DNA from: JAHJCL01 sp043818355
GTDB taxonomy: Bacteria > Patescibacteriota > Minisyncoccia > Minisyncoccales > DG-74-3
NCBI GenBank assembly: GCA_043818355.1
Contig: JBDRFX010000009.1
Location: 1-12,778, forward strand
Length of the DNA stretch: 12,778 bases
Reading direction: 5' to 3'
Shown here: one piece after another, positions 1 to 6,081 of the stretch
Numbering within the stretch: the stretch's first letter is position 1
Layout: every line of letters begins with the position of its first letter
Position numbers and translations under genes: made by a program
Notes under the pieces: model-generated
What the model was told of the DNA's origin: nothing
The model's database searches: none
The model's input: only the letters and a program-made list of their open reading frames with translations

Positions 1-2540
1 CCTTGGAATTCATTAGCAGTACCTGCGGCTGTTTCAATCCTGATTTCAGAAACAGTAAAGGCCTCATATAGAGCAGAGAAGCTAAACTTAGCTAACTCTA
101 CGCCAGTAGAAAGACCAGTAATGATTCCTGCAACAGGAGTAGCAGAAGAAGCAGCTGTTGTAATTGTACCAGCAGCTGTACTAATAAGCTGAGCAAATCC
201 TGAAATACCAGGGCTTGCGTCACTCCCATCAGTATTCTTAGTAGCAGTAACTGTTAGTTTTGTTTTTACATCCTCGCTTGATTCAGCTGAAGTGCTAATA
301 GTTGCGTACACATCAACATTCATTGTTGCGCTAGGAGCCATAGAGGTTGTAACGGAAAATGTGTTAGATGCAGTAACTGATCCTTTGGCAGTAGTTGTTG
401 TTCCTCCATATACTAAGTACATGTTGGATAAATCAGCTATTTCCATTGTTGTGAAAGTAAGGTCTACCTTCAAGCTAGAAATGTTAATGGTGTCATAAGC
501 AGCAGCGGTCAAAACATAAGAAGCAATCTTAGTGTTTGATCCAACAGCTACTGTTTGATTACCATAAGAAGGATTAACTGCAACAGTTAATGTTCCTTCT
601 CCAACAGTTAAAGCATTAGCTACAACATTGGCGCCAGGAGCATCAATCATGCTTAATGAGCTCATGCCCTGAGCGTTATCAATGTCTCCTCCAAATACTT
701 TGGCCTGAACAGTATCTGTAGCAGCCATGGTATTGGCGGTACAAGCTGAAGCAGCACAACCGTAAACATCACCTCTAACTTCTAAAACCTTTGTAGTACC
801 AGCAGCAATCTTTTGGTAAATATTAAAGGTTGAATAGTAAGGAGATGTTCCATTAGTCAAAACCGTAGTTGTATTGCCAACCTGAACACCATCTAATAAC
901 AATGTAACGTTTCTTAAGTATTTAACATTGGTTGTGTCGGTAGAGACAATTCCAATCTGTAAGCTGTTAATTTTTACTTCTTCACCATTAGCCTTGATAT
1001 CAAATTTACCCAAGCTAATGTTAGTAGAAGCATTAACAACATTACCACTTGCAGAGGTAATAGACTTAGTAATTGTTACTGTTCCAACGTTAATGGTTTG
1101 AGCACCAGCCCTAAATGGAGCGGTACCTGTAACCGTAACGTATGAACCATAAGCCGCATCTTTAATAAAGATATCAGCTTTCTTTTCTAAACCTATTCTT
1201 AAAGTCTTTTCGGCTCCGCTGATAACATCAGCGTATACCTGCATTGTTTTTGTGTGACCCTTAGAAATAGCTATAGGTGCAGCGCTTAAGTCAAAGACTA
1301 AATCTTGACCAACATTAGCTACAACTAATTCACTAGTTCCAAGTTCAGTACCACCCAATACCAAGCGAATGTTGGCAATGTCGTTTGCTGAAATAGAACC
1401 AATTTGTGAAAATCTTATGTATTCAAGGGTAACATCTTGATTGGTAACGGCTAAAGTGTCGCTCCAAGCAATAAAGTCAGTTGTTGCGTCAACAGAAACA
1501 GCAGATGGTGTGGCAGTTCCCAAAGTAACGGCAGCTGCAGAGCTAGCAGTTGCTGCGCTCATTAAGTTACCATTCATTGGAAAAGCACCGTTCAAGGCTG
1601 AAGCATCTGTTACAATGTCGCTTGCTGATTCAATGCTTAATCTGGCTGTTTGACCAGAAACACTGGCAGCAATATCAGCTCTTAAGGAGATGGTTTTTGA
1701 ACCACCAGCTGGAACTGTAAAGATTCCGCCAGAAACATTAAATGTAGCATAGCCACTAGATAAAGTAGCTTCATCACCCAATCTGTTATATCCATCAAAC
1801 ACATAAATACTTGCGAGTGTAGAATCATTAGAAATACCAGTTCTCTTTACGCGTAGCTGAGTAACTTTAACGTCACTAGCGTCTCCGTTAGTAAAGGTAT
1901 ATCTGGCCATTTCTGTAGCACTACTACCAGAAACAATTGTTCCGCCAACTGGAGTATCAGCAGCCAAAGCAACTGTTAATCCATCACCAGTAACTACTGG
2001 TTCGTCAGCAACTGGTTCGTCAGCAGCTGGTTCGTCAGCAGCTGGTTCGTCAGCAGGAGTAGCAACTAAAAGTTCGTTTAATTTTGCTCTTGTAGTTTTA
2101 CCTACATAACCAGTACCTGAAGTTAATCCATAAACAGCTAACACTGCGTCAGCATATTTTTCTTGGAATTTAATAACAGCAGCGGTAGTTAAACCACCGA
2201 AGTACTTGGTTTCACTTCCAGAAGAACCAACACCAGATGATGCAACTTTTGTCTCTGAATCAGAGTTCAAAACAATTTGCAAACATTTGACATCGTCTCC
2301 TGACATGCCTTTTTTCATGGCACGGTCAAAACTGGAAATGGAGCATCCTGATATAGTAGCAACAGGAGTTTCGTCAGCAACTGTGCCTAGCTGAGCTTGC
2401 AAAGCAGCAATTGTTACCATTAAGGCATCAATTTGAGCTTGAAGATCAGCCGTTGTGTCAGCAGCTAAAGCTGGGGACATAGGCATAACAGAAGCCATCA
2501 AAACAACTGTAGCTACAATTTTTTTCAATGAGTTTGTCAT
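1..2540 (-). CDS. Secreted S-layer-like protein with peptidoglycan-binding domain (C-terminus beyond window)
   Basis: Reading from ATG at 2540, the frame stays open for 846 codons to the window edge, so the C-terminus is missing. Residues 1-26 are a signal peptide with an ALA|AD cleavage site. Residues 28-52 form a short Leu/Gln/Ala-rich coiled coil (ADLQAQIDAL...IAALQAQL), a motif I know from CPR exported proteins. Residues 79-159 resemble a PG_binding_1-like domain (GDDVKCLQ, YFGGLT..AVIKFQEKY, GYVGKTTRAKLNEL). Residues 162-181 are an Asp-Glu-Pro-Ala linker. Four Ser/Thr/Gly-rich beta modules of about 150-160 residues follow, starting near 188, 333, 486 and 647, and a fifth starts near 805. 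They share a pattern of 'F...I..L..gg..lg' and 'i.kG.tk.l.v..d'. The family probably forms a surface layer or stalk anchored to peptidoglycan; this is inference. The gene is visibly richer in GC than its neighbours and uses GCT, GGT and ACT heavily, which may reflect high expression. No Shine-Dalgarno sequence is visible. Confidence 0.85.
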   Translation of the reverse strand, partial: MTNSLKKIVATVVLMASVMPMSPALAADTTADLQAQIDALMVTIAALQAQLGTVADETPVATISGCSISSFDRAMKKGMSGDDVKCLQIVLNSDSETKVASSGVGSSGSETKYFGGLTTAAVIKFQEKYADAVLAVYGLTSGTGYVGKTTRAKLNELLVATPADEPAADEPAADEPVADEPVVTGDGLTVALAADTPVGGTIVSGSSATEMARYTFTNGDASDVKVTQLRVKRTGISNDSTLASIYVFDGYNRLGDEATLSSGYATFNVSGGIFTVPAGGSKTISLRADIAASVSGQTARLSIESASDIVTDASALNGAFPMNGNLMSAATASSAAAVTLGTATPSAVSVDATTDFIAWSDTLAVTNQDVTLEYIRFSQIGSISANDIANIRLVLGGTELGTSELVVANVGQDLVFDLSAAPIAISKGHTKTMQVYADVISGAEKTLRIGLEKKADIFIKDAAYGSYVTVTGTAPFRAGAQTINVGTVTITKSITSASGNVVNASTNISLGKFDIKANGEEVKINSLQIGIVSTDTTNVKYLRNVTLLLDGVQVGNTTTVLTNGTSPYYSTFNIYQKIAAGTTKVLEVRGDVYGCAASACTANTMAATDTVQAKVFGGDIDNAQGMSSLSMIDAPGANVVANALTVGEGTLTVAVNPSYGNQTVAVGSNTKIASYVLTAAAYDTINISSLKVDLTFTTMEIADLSNMYLVYGGTTTTAKGSVTASNTFSVTTSMAPSATMNVDVYATISTSAESSEDVKTKLTVTATKNTDGSDASPGISGFAQLISTAAGTITTAASSATPVAGIITGLSTGVELAKFSFSALYEAFTVSEIRIETAAGTANEFQ
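1998..2057 (-). repeat. Four tandem 15-bp units encoding the DEPxA linker
   Basis: Units at 1998-2012, 2013-2027, 2028-2042 and 2043-2057 share tggttcgtcagca and differ only in their last bases. On the minus strand they encode an Asp-Glu-Pro-Ala/Val linker (residues about 162-181) between the peptidoglycan-binding domain and the beta modules. The unit is a multiple of three, so gain or loss of units would change linker length without breaking the frame. Confidence 0.9.
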
Positions 2541-2576
2541 TTTTTAAATTAATCTGTTTTTTAATTATTTTTGTGA

Positions 2577-2604
2577 TTTATATCGTGCCGACCATAGTTC
2601 GCAA
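2577..2604 (-). promoter_or_regulatory. Candidate promoter of the S-layer-like gene
   Basis: On the minus strand TTGCGA (2604-2599) is followed after 16 nt by TATAAA (2582-2577). These match the sigma-70 boxes at 4/6 and 5/6. Transcription would start near 2570, leaving a leader of about 30 nt. The -35-like hexamer lies inside the inverted repeat at 2597-2625. The same stretch (GCGAAC, then GTCGG and CGATAT) could instead be an ECF-type promoter, but there is no second example here to define a motif. Confidence 0.4.
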
Positions 2605-2625
2605 TTTTACGTAAGAATTGCGAAC
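2597..2625. promoter_or_regulatory. Perfect 10-bp inverted repeat over the S-layer promoter (operator or leader hairpin)
   Basis: Arms gttcgcaatt (2597-2606) and aattgcgaac (2616-2625) are perfectly complementary. The 9-nt centre contains the palindrome ttacgtaa. No T-tract follows on either strand, so a terminator is unlikely. The symmetry and the overlap with the candidate -35 box suggest a binding site for a dimeric protein. Transcript readthrough from the anti-sigma gene would instead make it an RNA hairpin. Confidence 0.55.
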
Positions 2626-2665
2626 AAACGACTTTCGAATTGTTTTGAGTAACAAATCGACAATC

Positions 2666-2701
2666 ACTATTCAGTAATTAATAAATTAATTGCTGAATAG
2701 T
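2666..2701 (-). terminator. AT-rich hairpin just after the anti-sigma gene (possible terminator)
   Basis: Arms 2666-2682 and 2685-2701 are 17 nt long with one mismatch (a G·T wobble in the minus-strand RNA). The two central bases mean the innermost pairs must open to form a loop. It begins 13 nt after the TAG stop of the DUF5667 gene. The stem is AT-rich and is not followed by a T-run on the minus strand, so it is not a standard intrinsic terminator. It may act as a 3' stabilising hairpin or a weak terminator separating the sigma operon from the S-layer gene. Confidence 0.4.
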
Positions 2702-2713
2702 AACTTAAATCAA

Positions 2714-3430
2714 CTATTTTTCTTGTTCCAAAATTTCTGGATAGCTGAGGAATAAAATTTTCTCTAAAGCTCCGTTATAATCTTCTTTTTCAAAACTTTC
2801 TTTAATCTCAATTAAAACTTTCTCTTGATATTCATTCAAATATTGATCTTCTAAGGCTTTTATTTCTCTCTCTACTAAACTGGCCATGGCATTATCAAAT
2901 TCCCTTGTTTCTCCAACAATTATTCCCAATGAGGCAACTTTTTCTTTATTTTCCTCTAATTTTTTAGCCTGTATTGCAAATTCCTTGATATCACCCATTT
3001 TAGTTAAATTCTTTGCTGCCTCTACAACATTAGCTTGAAAAGCTGCAATAGCAGGAGCTATTTTTTTAACCTGATTGATCTCACCAATTTTAACCAATTC
3101 CTCTAATCTCTTATTAGCCATTCCTAGTTTATATTCAGATATATCACTCTCAGATACTAAGAATACCGCTTGACTGTCTTCTGCAACCCTTTTCATTTGA
3201 TAGAGCGCATCTCCTGGTAAAGATTTTTCGACAAAGCCTAATCCAAACATAACTATGAATAAAAACATAGCACTGACTAAAACTGGCCTTGTTTGGAAAA
3301 ACATTCCTGATATGAATTCAGCAAAAGTAGTTTTTGATAATATTTCTTTTTTAACTGCAAAAACCCAATCTTGATTGGGTTGAATACATTTTAAGGATTT
3401 TATTTGATTGATTAGCTCTATATCATTCAT
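2714..3430 (-). CDS. DUF5667-type membrane protein, probable anti-sigma factor
   Basis: This 238-residue protein lies 43 nt downstream of the ECF sigma gene on the same strand. Residues 1-49 are a short, probably cytoplasmic segment with a W-containing amphipathic stretch (QDWVFAVKKEIL). Residues 50-67 form the only membrane span (VLVSAMFLFIVMFGLGFV). The extracytoplasmic part begins with the signature LPGDALYQMKRVAEDSQ at residue 71, which I recognise as the start of a DUF5667 domain. Helical segments with heptad-like Lys/Glu/Leu spacing follow to the C-terminus. DUF5667 proteins commonly sit beside ECF sigma factors, and the topology fits an anti-sigma factor: the cytoplasmic part would hold the sigma factor and the outer part would sense the envelope. 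No zinc-binding HxxxCxxC motif is visible, so it is not a ZAS-type anti-sigma. The role is inferred from position and topology. Confidence 0.85.
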   Translation of the reverse strand: MNDIELINQIKSLKCIQPNQDWVFAVKKEILSKTTFAEFISGMFFQTRPVLVSAMFLFIVMFGLGFVEKSLPGDALYQMKRVAEDSQAVFLVSESDISEYKLGMANKRLEELVKIGEINQVKKIAPAIAAFQANVVEAAKNLTKMGDIKEFAIQAKKLEENKEKVASLGIIVGETREFDNAMASLVEREIKALEDQYLNEYQEKVLIEIKESFEKEDYNGALEKILFLSYPEILEQEK

Positions 3431-3431
3431 A

Positions 3432-3439
3432 TCTCCTTT
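3432..3439 (-). promoter_or_regulatory. Strong ribosome binding site of the anti-sigma gene
   Basis: On the minus strand AAAGGAGA lies directly before AT-ATG, so the core GGAG is only two bases from the start codon. It is the one clear Shine-Dalgarno sequence in the window. The spacing is shorter than usual. No other in-frame start lies nearby: an overlapping ATG two bases downstream runs into TAG at once. Confidence 0.7.
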
Positions 3440-3473
3440 AACATTATGACTGTTTTCCCTTCAAAACATTACA

Positions 3474-3986
3474 CTAGGCTGTTCTGTTTTGTTCCATCTT
3501 TTCTTTGAGTGATTTTAATGCTCTATGTAGTGTTACTCTGGCAGTTTCTTCAGACTTATCCATCATTAGAGCGATTTCTGGTATAGAAAATTCATCTAAG
3601 TAATGCCAAATTATAATATCTTGATAATCGCTGTTAATATCAGCTAGGACAGTCTTAACTGTGTCCATATCTGAGCTTAAAATAGCTCCTTTTTCCAAAT
3701 TAACATTCTGATCGGCTATTTGCTTATCTTCAATTGAAATAGATGGTTGTTTTTCTCTTTTTTTATAGTGATCAACAATCAAATTATGGGCTATTTTATA
3801 CAAAAAAGCTGAAGAATTATCTATGTCCGAACCCCTTTTTTGAAAGGATTTCCAGAACTTTAGAAAAGTTTCTGAGGTTAAATCTTGAGCTATTGCCTCA
3901 GAACTTACTTTCAAATATATAAACCTATATATTTTTTTAATATATTCGTCATAAATCTTACTAAATTCTTGCTTCAAAGTATCCAT
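3474..3986 (-). CDS. ECF-family RNA polymerase sigma factor (sigma-70 family)
   Basis: The 170-residue length is normal for an ECF sigma factor, with regions 2 and 4 only. Region 2 spans about residues 10-78 and includes YRFIYLKV, then AIAQDLTSETFLKFWKS (core-binding and -10 recognition) and AFLYKIAHNLIVDHYKK. A variable acidic linker occupies 79-107. Region 4 spans about 108-164, with YQDIIIWHYLDEFSIPEIA, and a helix-turn-helix SEETARVTLHRALKSLK that would read the -35 box. The gene is followed by a membrane DUF5667 protein, the usual arrangement for a sigma factor held inactive at the membrane. The nearest downstream candidate target is the S-layer-like gene. The start ATG at 3986 has no Shine-Dalgarno sequence, and a TATAAT box lies 21 nt upstream, so the leader is probably short. 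Confidence 0.95.
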   Translation of the reverse strand: MDTLKQEFSKIYDEYIKKIYRFIYLKVSSEAIAQDLTSETFLKFWKSFQKRGSDIDNSSAFLYKIAHNLIVDHYKKREKQPSISIEDKQIADQNVNLEKGAILSSDMDTVKTVLADINSDYQDIIIWHYLDEFSIPEIALMMDKSEETARVTLHRALKSLKEKMEQNRTA

Positions 3987-3998
3987 ATATATAGTAGC

Positions 3999-4035
3999 TA
4001 GGACAAAATTATATTATTGTCCTAATTATGTCCTA
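3999..4035. promoter_or_regulatory. Cluster of TGTCCTA/TAGGACA operator-like sites at the sigma promoter
   Basis: The 7-mer occurs at 3999-4005 (taggaca), 4018-4024 (tgtccta) and 4029-4035 (tgtccta). The first two form an inverted repeat, aggacaa (4000-4006) and ttgtcct (4017-4023), with a TATAAT box exactly in the 10-nt spacer. The third is a direct repeat of the second, 11 bp (about one helical turn) away. This is the classic geometry of a repressor or autoregulator site over a -10 box. The site overlaps the 3' end of the winged-helix gene. The binding protein is unknown; the adjacent winged-helix protein is the obvious candidate. Confidence 0.55.
4008..4013 (-). promoter_or_regulatory. -10 box (TATAAT) of the sigma factor gene
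   Basis: A perfect TATAAT on the minus strand (4013-4008) lies 21 nt upstream of the sigma start codon. The region where a -35 would fall (about 4030-4036, TAGGAC/GTAGGA) matches the sigma-70 consensus poorly. The promoter may therefore need an activator or may be read by the ECF factor itself. Expected start of transcription is near 4001, giving a leader of about 15 nt. Confidence 0.45.
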
Positions 4036-4631
4036 CTTAACTGATAAAACGTAGTGTTATTTTCTCCTAACCTTTCTATGGAGCCTATATTCACTAAGTA
4101 TTCAAAATCTCTACGAAGAGTCCTTTTGCTAATATTCGGAAAGATATTTTTTATATCCCCCACTTGCGCTTTACCTCTTTCTTTCAAAATGTTTTTAATT
4201 TTTTCGCACCGATCTTCCTTGCTACCATCCTCTTCTTTAACTAATTTTATTTTCAATTCTTTGTTGTCTTCCTCTTCAATCTTGATTTCTTGTTTTTTCT
4301 CGGACTTAATAGCATTAAAGCTTAAAGCATTCAGTTTAGCCATCATAACCTTGTATTCTTCTTGAATTGTTAAAATATCATGTGGGCTGACCCAATTTTG
4401 CGCTTTAGCTAATTCTAAATAACTATCTAATATTTCAATATGCTTTTTATCCTCGGAAATTTCTTTCTTAACATTATTAGATTCACTGTCAAAAATCAAT
4501 ATTCCCAAAGCTAAAATATCATTAGCGACCTCCCTTGTTTTATATCTTAAGGATTCTTTTTTGGGAAACAAAAGAGTCAAACGATAAAGATTAGTTGTAA
4601 TTCTTATTAGATTATTTTTGTCCATTTCCAT
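4026..4631 (-). CDS. Winged-helix (DeoR-like) DNA-binding protein of a CPR family
   Basis: This is a 201-residue protein with two parts. Residues 1-50 (RITTNLYRLTLLFPKKESLRYK, TREVANDILA) are a helical motif I have met at the N-terminus of Patescibacteria regulators and cannot assign further. Residues 51-140 are helical and highly charged, with an acidic/lysine linker at 110-140. Residues 141-199 form a winged helix: CEKIKNILKERGKAQVGDIKN, then the likely recognition helix ISKRTLRRDFEYLV and a wing SIERLGENNTTFYQL. This resembles DeoR-type HTH domains. No DeoR sugar-phosphate sensor domain is present. ATG at 4631 or the third codon (4625) could be the start; there is no Shine-Dalgarno sequence. 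The gene is immediately upstream of the sigma gene, and its stop codon lies within the sigma control region. It may regulate that promoter, which is inference. Confidence 0.85.
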   Translation of the reverse strand: MEMDKNNLIRITTNLYRLTLLFPKKESLRYKTREVANDILALGILIFDSESNNVKKEISEDKKHIEILDSYLELAKAQNWVSPHDILTIQEEYKVMMAKLNALSFNAIKSEKKQEIKIEEEDNKELKIKLVKEEDGSKEDRCEKIKNILKERGKAQVGDIKNIFPNISKRTLRRDFEYLVNIGSIERLGENNTTFYQLSRT

Positions 4632-4679
4632 TAAAATTCAAATACAATAAAAAACCTACCCAAATACGGTCATTCAAAC

Positions 4680-4708
4680 ATAATAACAAAAAACAAGCCC
4701 TGGGTCAA
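4680..4708 (-). promoter_or_regulatory. Sigma-70-type promoter of the winged-helix gene
   Basis: On the minus strand TTGACC (4708-4703) and TATTAT (4685-4680) are separated by exactly 17 nt. Each matches the consensus at 5/6, making this the best promoter in the window. The expected start near 4673 gives a leader of about 42 nt. The site lies back to back with the plus-strand promoter of the divergent gene. Confidence 0.7.
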
Positions 4709-4718
4709 AGGATTTTAG

Positions 4719-4747
4719 TTGCTTTTTATGTTTTTTCGTGCTTTAAT
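4719..4747 (+). promoter_or_regulatory. Extended -10 promoter of the divergent LTD-like gene
   Basis: TTGCTT (4719-4724), 17 nt, then TTTAAT (4742-4747) preceded by TG at 4739-4740 gives a TGnTTTAAT extended -10. The -35 match is weak (TTG only), which an extended -10 can offset. The start of transcription would fall near 4754, two bases before ATG 4756, so the mRNA would be essentially leaderless. Confidence 0.5.
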
Positions 4748-4755
4748 TTTAATAT

Positions 4756-6042
4756 ATGTTAGAAATAATGAGCGTCCTAAAAGGACTTGTCACAATATTC
4801 ATCTTAATATCAAGCATTATCACCATTGCGCCACAAACGGAAAAGGTTTTAGATACTCCAACTCAAGAAATTCAAAAAACAGTAATCATAGACAAAGCAA
4901 AACCAAAAAAGGGATTGATTGAATCTATAACAGATCTCTTTTCTCCTTTTTTTAATTTTTCAGACACAAGCCCTCAACAAGAAAATAATTATTCAAGCTC
5001 TAACTCTTCAAGCTCTAACTCTTCAAGTTCTAGCTCTTCAAGCGAAACAACTAAACAAATAGAACAAAAAATTACAGGAAAAATTGATACTTTTTTTGTC
5101 AGTGGCCCAAAAGAAGGAGAGGTAATAGAAGAAACCAACGAAGTAACTTTTGAATTTGAAGGAAAACTACTTGATTCTAATGATGAAATTAAAATTACAT
5201 TTGAAACCAAAATATTGAATATTGATGATGATTGGAAATCAACCTCTAGGAACGAAAGAACTATTATATTGCCAAATGGTCCTAAAGAATATACGTTTTT
5301 AGTAAGAGCAAAAACAGAAGACTTAATAGACCAAACACCAATCCAAAGAAAATTTAAAATAAATACATCACCATATTTTGGTAAAGTAGAAATATCTTCA
5401 ATAAAAACACAAAGCTCTAGCCCATCTCTCATTGTCTTGACCTCAGAATTGTCTGGAAATGAAAAAATTAATATTGCCAATTGGCAAATAAAAAGTAAAG
5501 TTAAAAGCTCTACTATTCCAGGTGCTACAGAAAAATACTATCCCAATCAAGACGCAAGCCCTGGTTCAAGTTTATACATAAGCAGAAATCATAAGATATA
5601 TATTTCTGGTGGCTTCAATCCTTTGGGAAGTAATAGAAACTTCAGAGTTAATAAATGTATGGGATACTTAGAAAATTATAATGACTTCCCAATAGACATA
5701 TCAACAAGTTGCCCAAAACCAACATCAGAAGAGATTGATTATCTAAGTGCCTGTTGCCAAAAATTCATTAAGAACAGCTCAAAATGCGCACTACCAGATT
5801 ATTCTAACGATGAATCTGTTATGTTTGATAATGAGTGCACCACATATATACAAAACTACTTTAATTATGCTACTTGTTTCAACCAATATCAGAAAGATAA
5901 TGATTTCTTAGAAGATTCATGGCATATATATCTAAATTCAAGTAATTTACTAACAAATAACACTTGCGATACTCTTTACTTAAGAGACAGTAATGGATTA
6001 TTTGTTGATAAAGAATCATACGGCACTCTAAAATGTAATTAA
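4756..6042 (+). CDS. Secreted cysteine-rich protein with Ig/FN3-like and lamin-tail-like domains
   Basis: This 428-residue protein has a signal peptide or anchor at about residues 5-30 (VLKGLVTIFILISSIITIA). A poly-Ser/Asn linker follows at 80-96. Residues about 109-205 form a beta-sandwich module with a FN3/Ig look, ending YTFLVRAKTEDLIDQTP..RKFKI. Residues about 206-428 resemble an LTD-like family common in CPR genomes: VEISSIK.....LSGNEKINIANWQIKSK, then a sugar- or cell-wall-protein-like tail with YISGGFNPLGSNRNFRVNKC. Nine cysteines lie between residues 301 and 427, including a CC pair, which suggests disulfides outside the cell. The function is unknown; adhesion or surface structure is likely. 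ATG 4756 is taken as the start. The ATG at 4768 (MSVLKG) would give a more compact signal peptide and cannot be excluded. The gene is divergent from the winged-helix regulator. Confidence 0.85.
   Translation: MLEIMSVLKGLVTIFILISSIITIAPQTEKVLDTPTQEIQKTVIIDKAKPKKGLIESITDLFSPFFNFSDTSPQQENNYSSSNSSSSNSSSSSSSSETTKQIEQKITGKIDTFFVSGPKEGEVIEETNEVTFEFEGKLLDSNDEIKITFETKILNIDDDWKSTSRNERTIILPNGPKEYTFLVRAKTEDLIDQTPIQRKFKINTSPYFGKVEISSIKTQSSSPSLIVLTSELSGNEKINIANWQIKSKVKSSTIPGATEKYYPNQDASPGSSLYISRNHKIYISGGFNPLGSNRNFRVNKCMGYLENYNDFPIDISTSCPKPTSEEIDYLSACCQKFIKNSSKCALPDYSNDESVMFDNECTTYIQNYFNYATCFNQYQKDNDFLEDSWHIYLNSSNLLTNNTCDTLYLRDSNGLFVDKESYGTLKCN
4774..4786. promoter_or_regulatory. GTCCT-AAA-AGGAC palindrome at the start of the LTD-like gene
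   Basis: Perfect 5-bp arms flank three A residues, about 20 nt downstream of the predicted transcription start and inside codons 7-11. The half-site shares GTCCTA with the sites over the sigma promoter, so it could be a common operator. It is short and may be chance. Confidence 0.3.
4993..5043 (+). repeat. 15-bp tandem repeat encoding a serine-rich linker
   Basis: Units of tcaagctctaactct at 4993-5007 and 5008-5022 are identical. A third at 5023-5037 differs by two bases, and a partial unit runs to 5043. They encode Ser/Asn residues about 80-96, linking the membrane-proximal part to the folded domains. The in-frame unit allows length variation by slippage. Confidence 0.9.
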
Positions 6043-6044
6043 AT

Positions 6045-6067
6045 TGTAATAAACCGGGTTTATTACA
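6045..6067 (+). terminator. Hairpin directly after the LTD-like gene
   Basis: Arms tgtaataaac (6045-6054) and gtttattaca (6058-6067) pair perfectly around a cgg loop, three bases after the TAA stop. No T-run follows, so alone it is more a 3'-end stem than an intrinsic terminator. It precedes the stronger site at 6082-6109. Confidence 0.45.
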
Positions 6068-6081
6068 GGATTAAATAAATC

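Noticed and set aside
292..498. Plus-strand frames at 292-498, 1441-1653 and 2206-2394
   Set aside because: They lie opposite a continuous minus-strand frame with clear signal peptide, coiled coil and peptidoglycan-binding motif.
2597..2701. Inverted repeats as a CRISPR or transposon end
   Set aside because: There are no direct-repeat/spacer units, no target duplication and no transposase. The two palindromes differ in sequence.
4054..4365. Plus-strand 103-codon frame opposite the winged-helix gene
   Set aside because: It is the antisense of a gene with a clear helix-turn-helix. The Ser/Leu-rich translation is what the reverse of Lys/Glu-rich coding gives.
4719..4922. Plus-strand 67-codon frame starting upstream of the LTD-like gene
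   Set aside because: It overlaps the LTD-like gene in another frame, starts within the predicted promoter and has no coherent protein features.
4989..5480. 163-codon open frame on the minus strand opposite the LTD-like gene
   Set aside because: Its C-terminal Leu-Glu repeats are only the antisense reading of the serine repeat, and the plus-strand frame has a signal peptide and recognisable domains.
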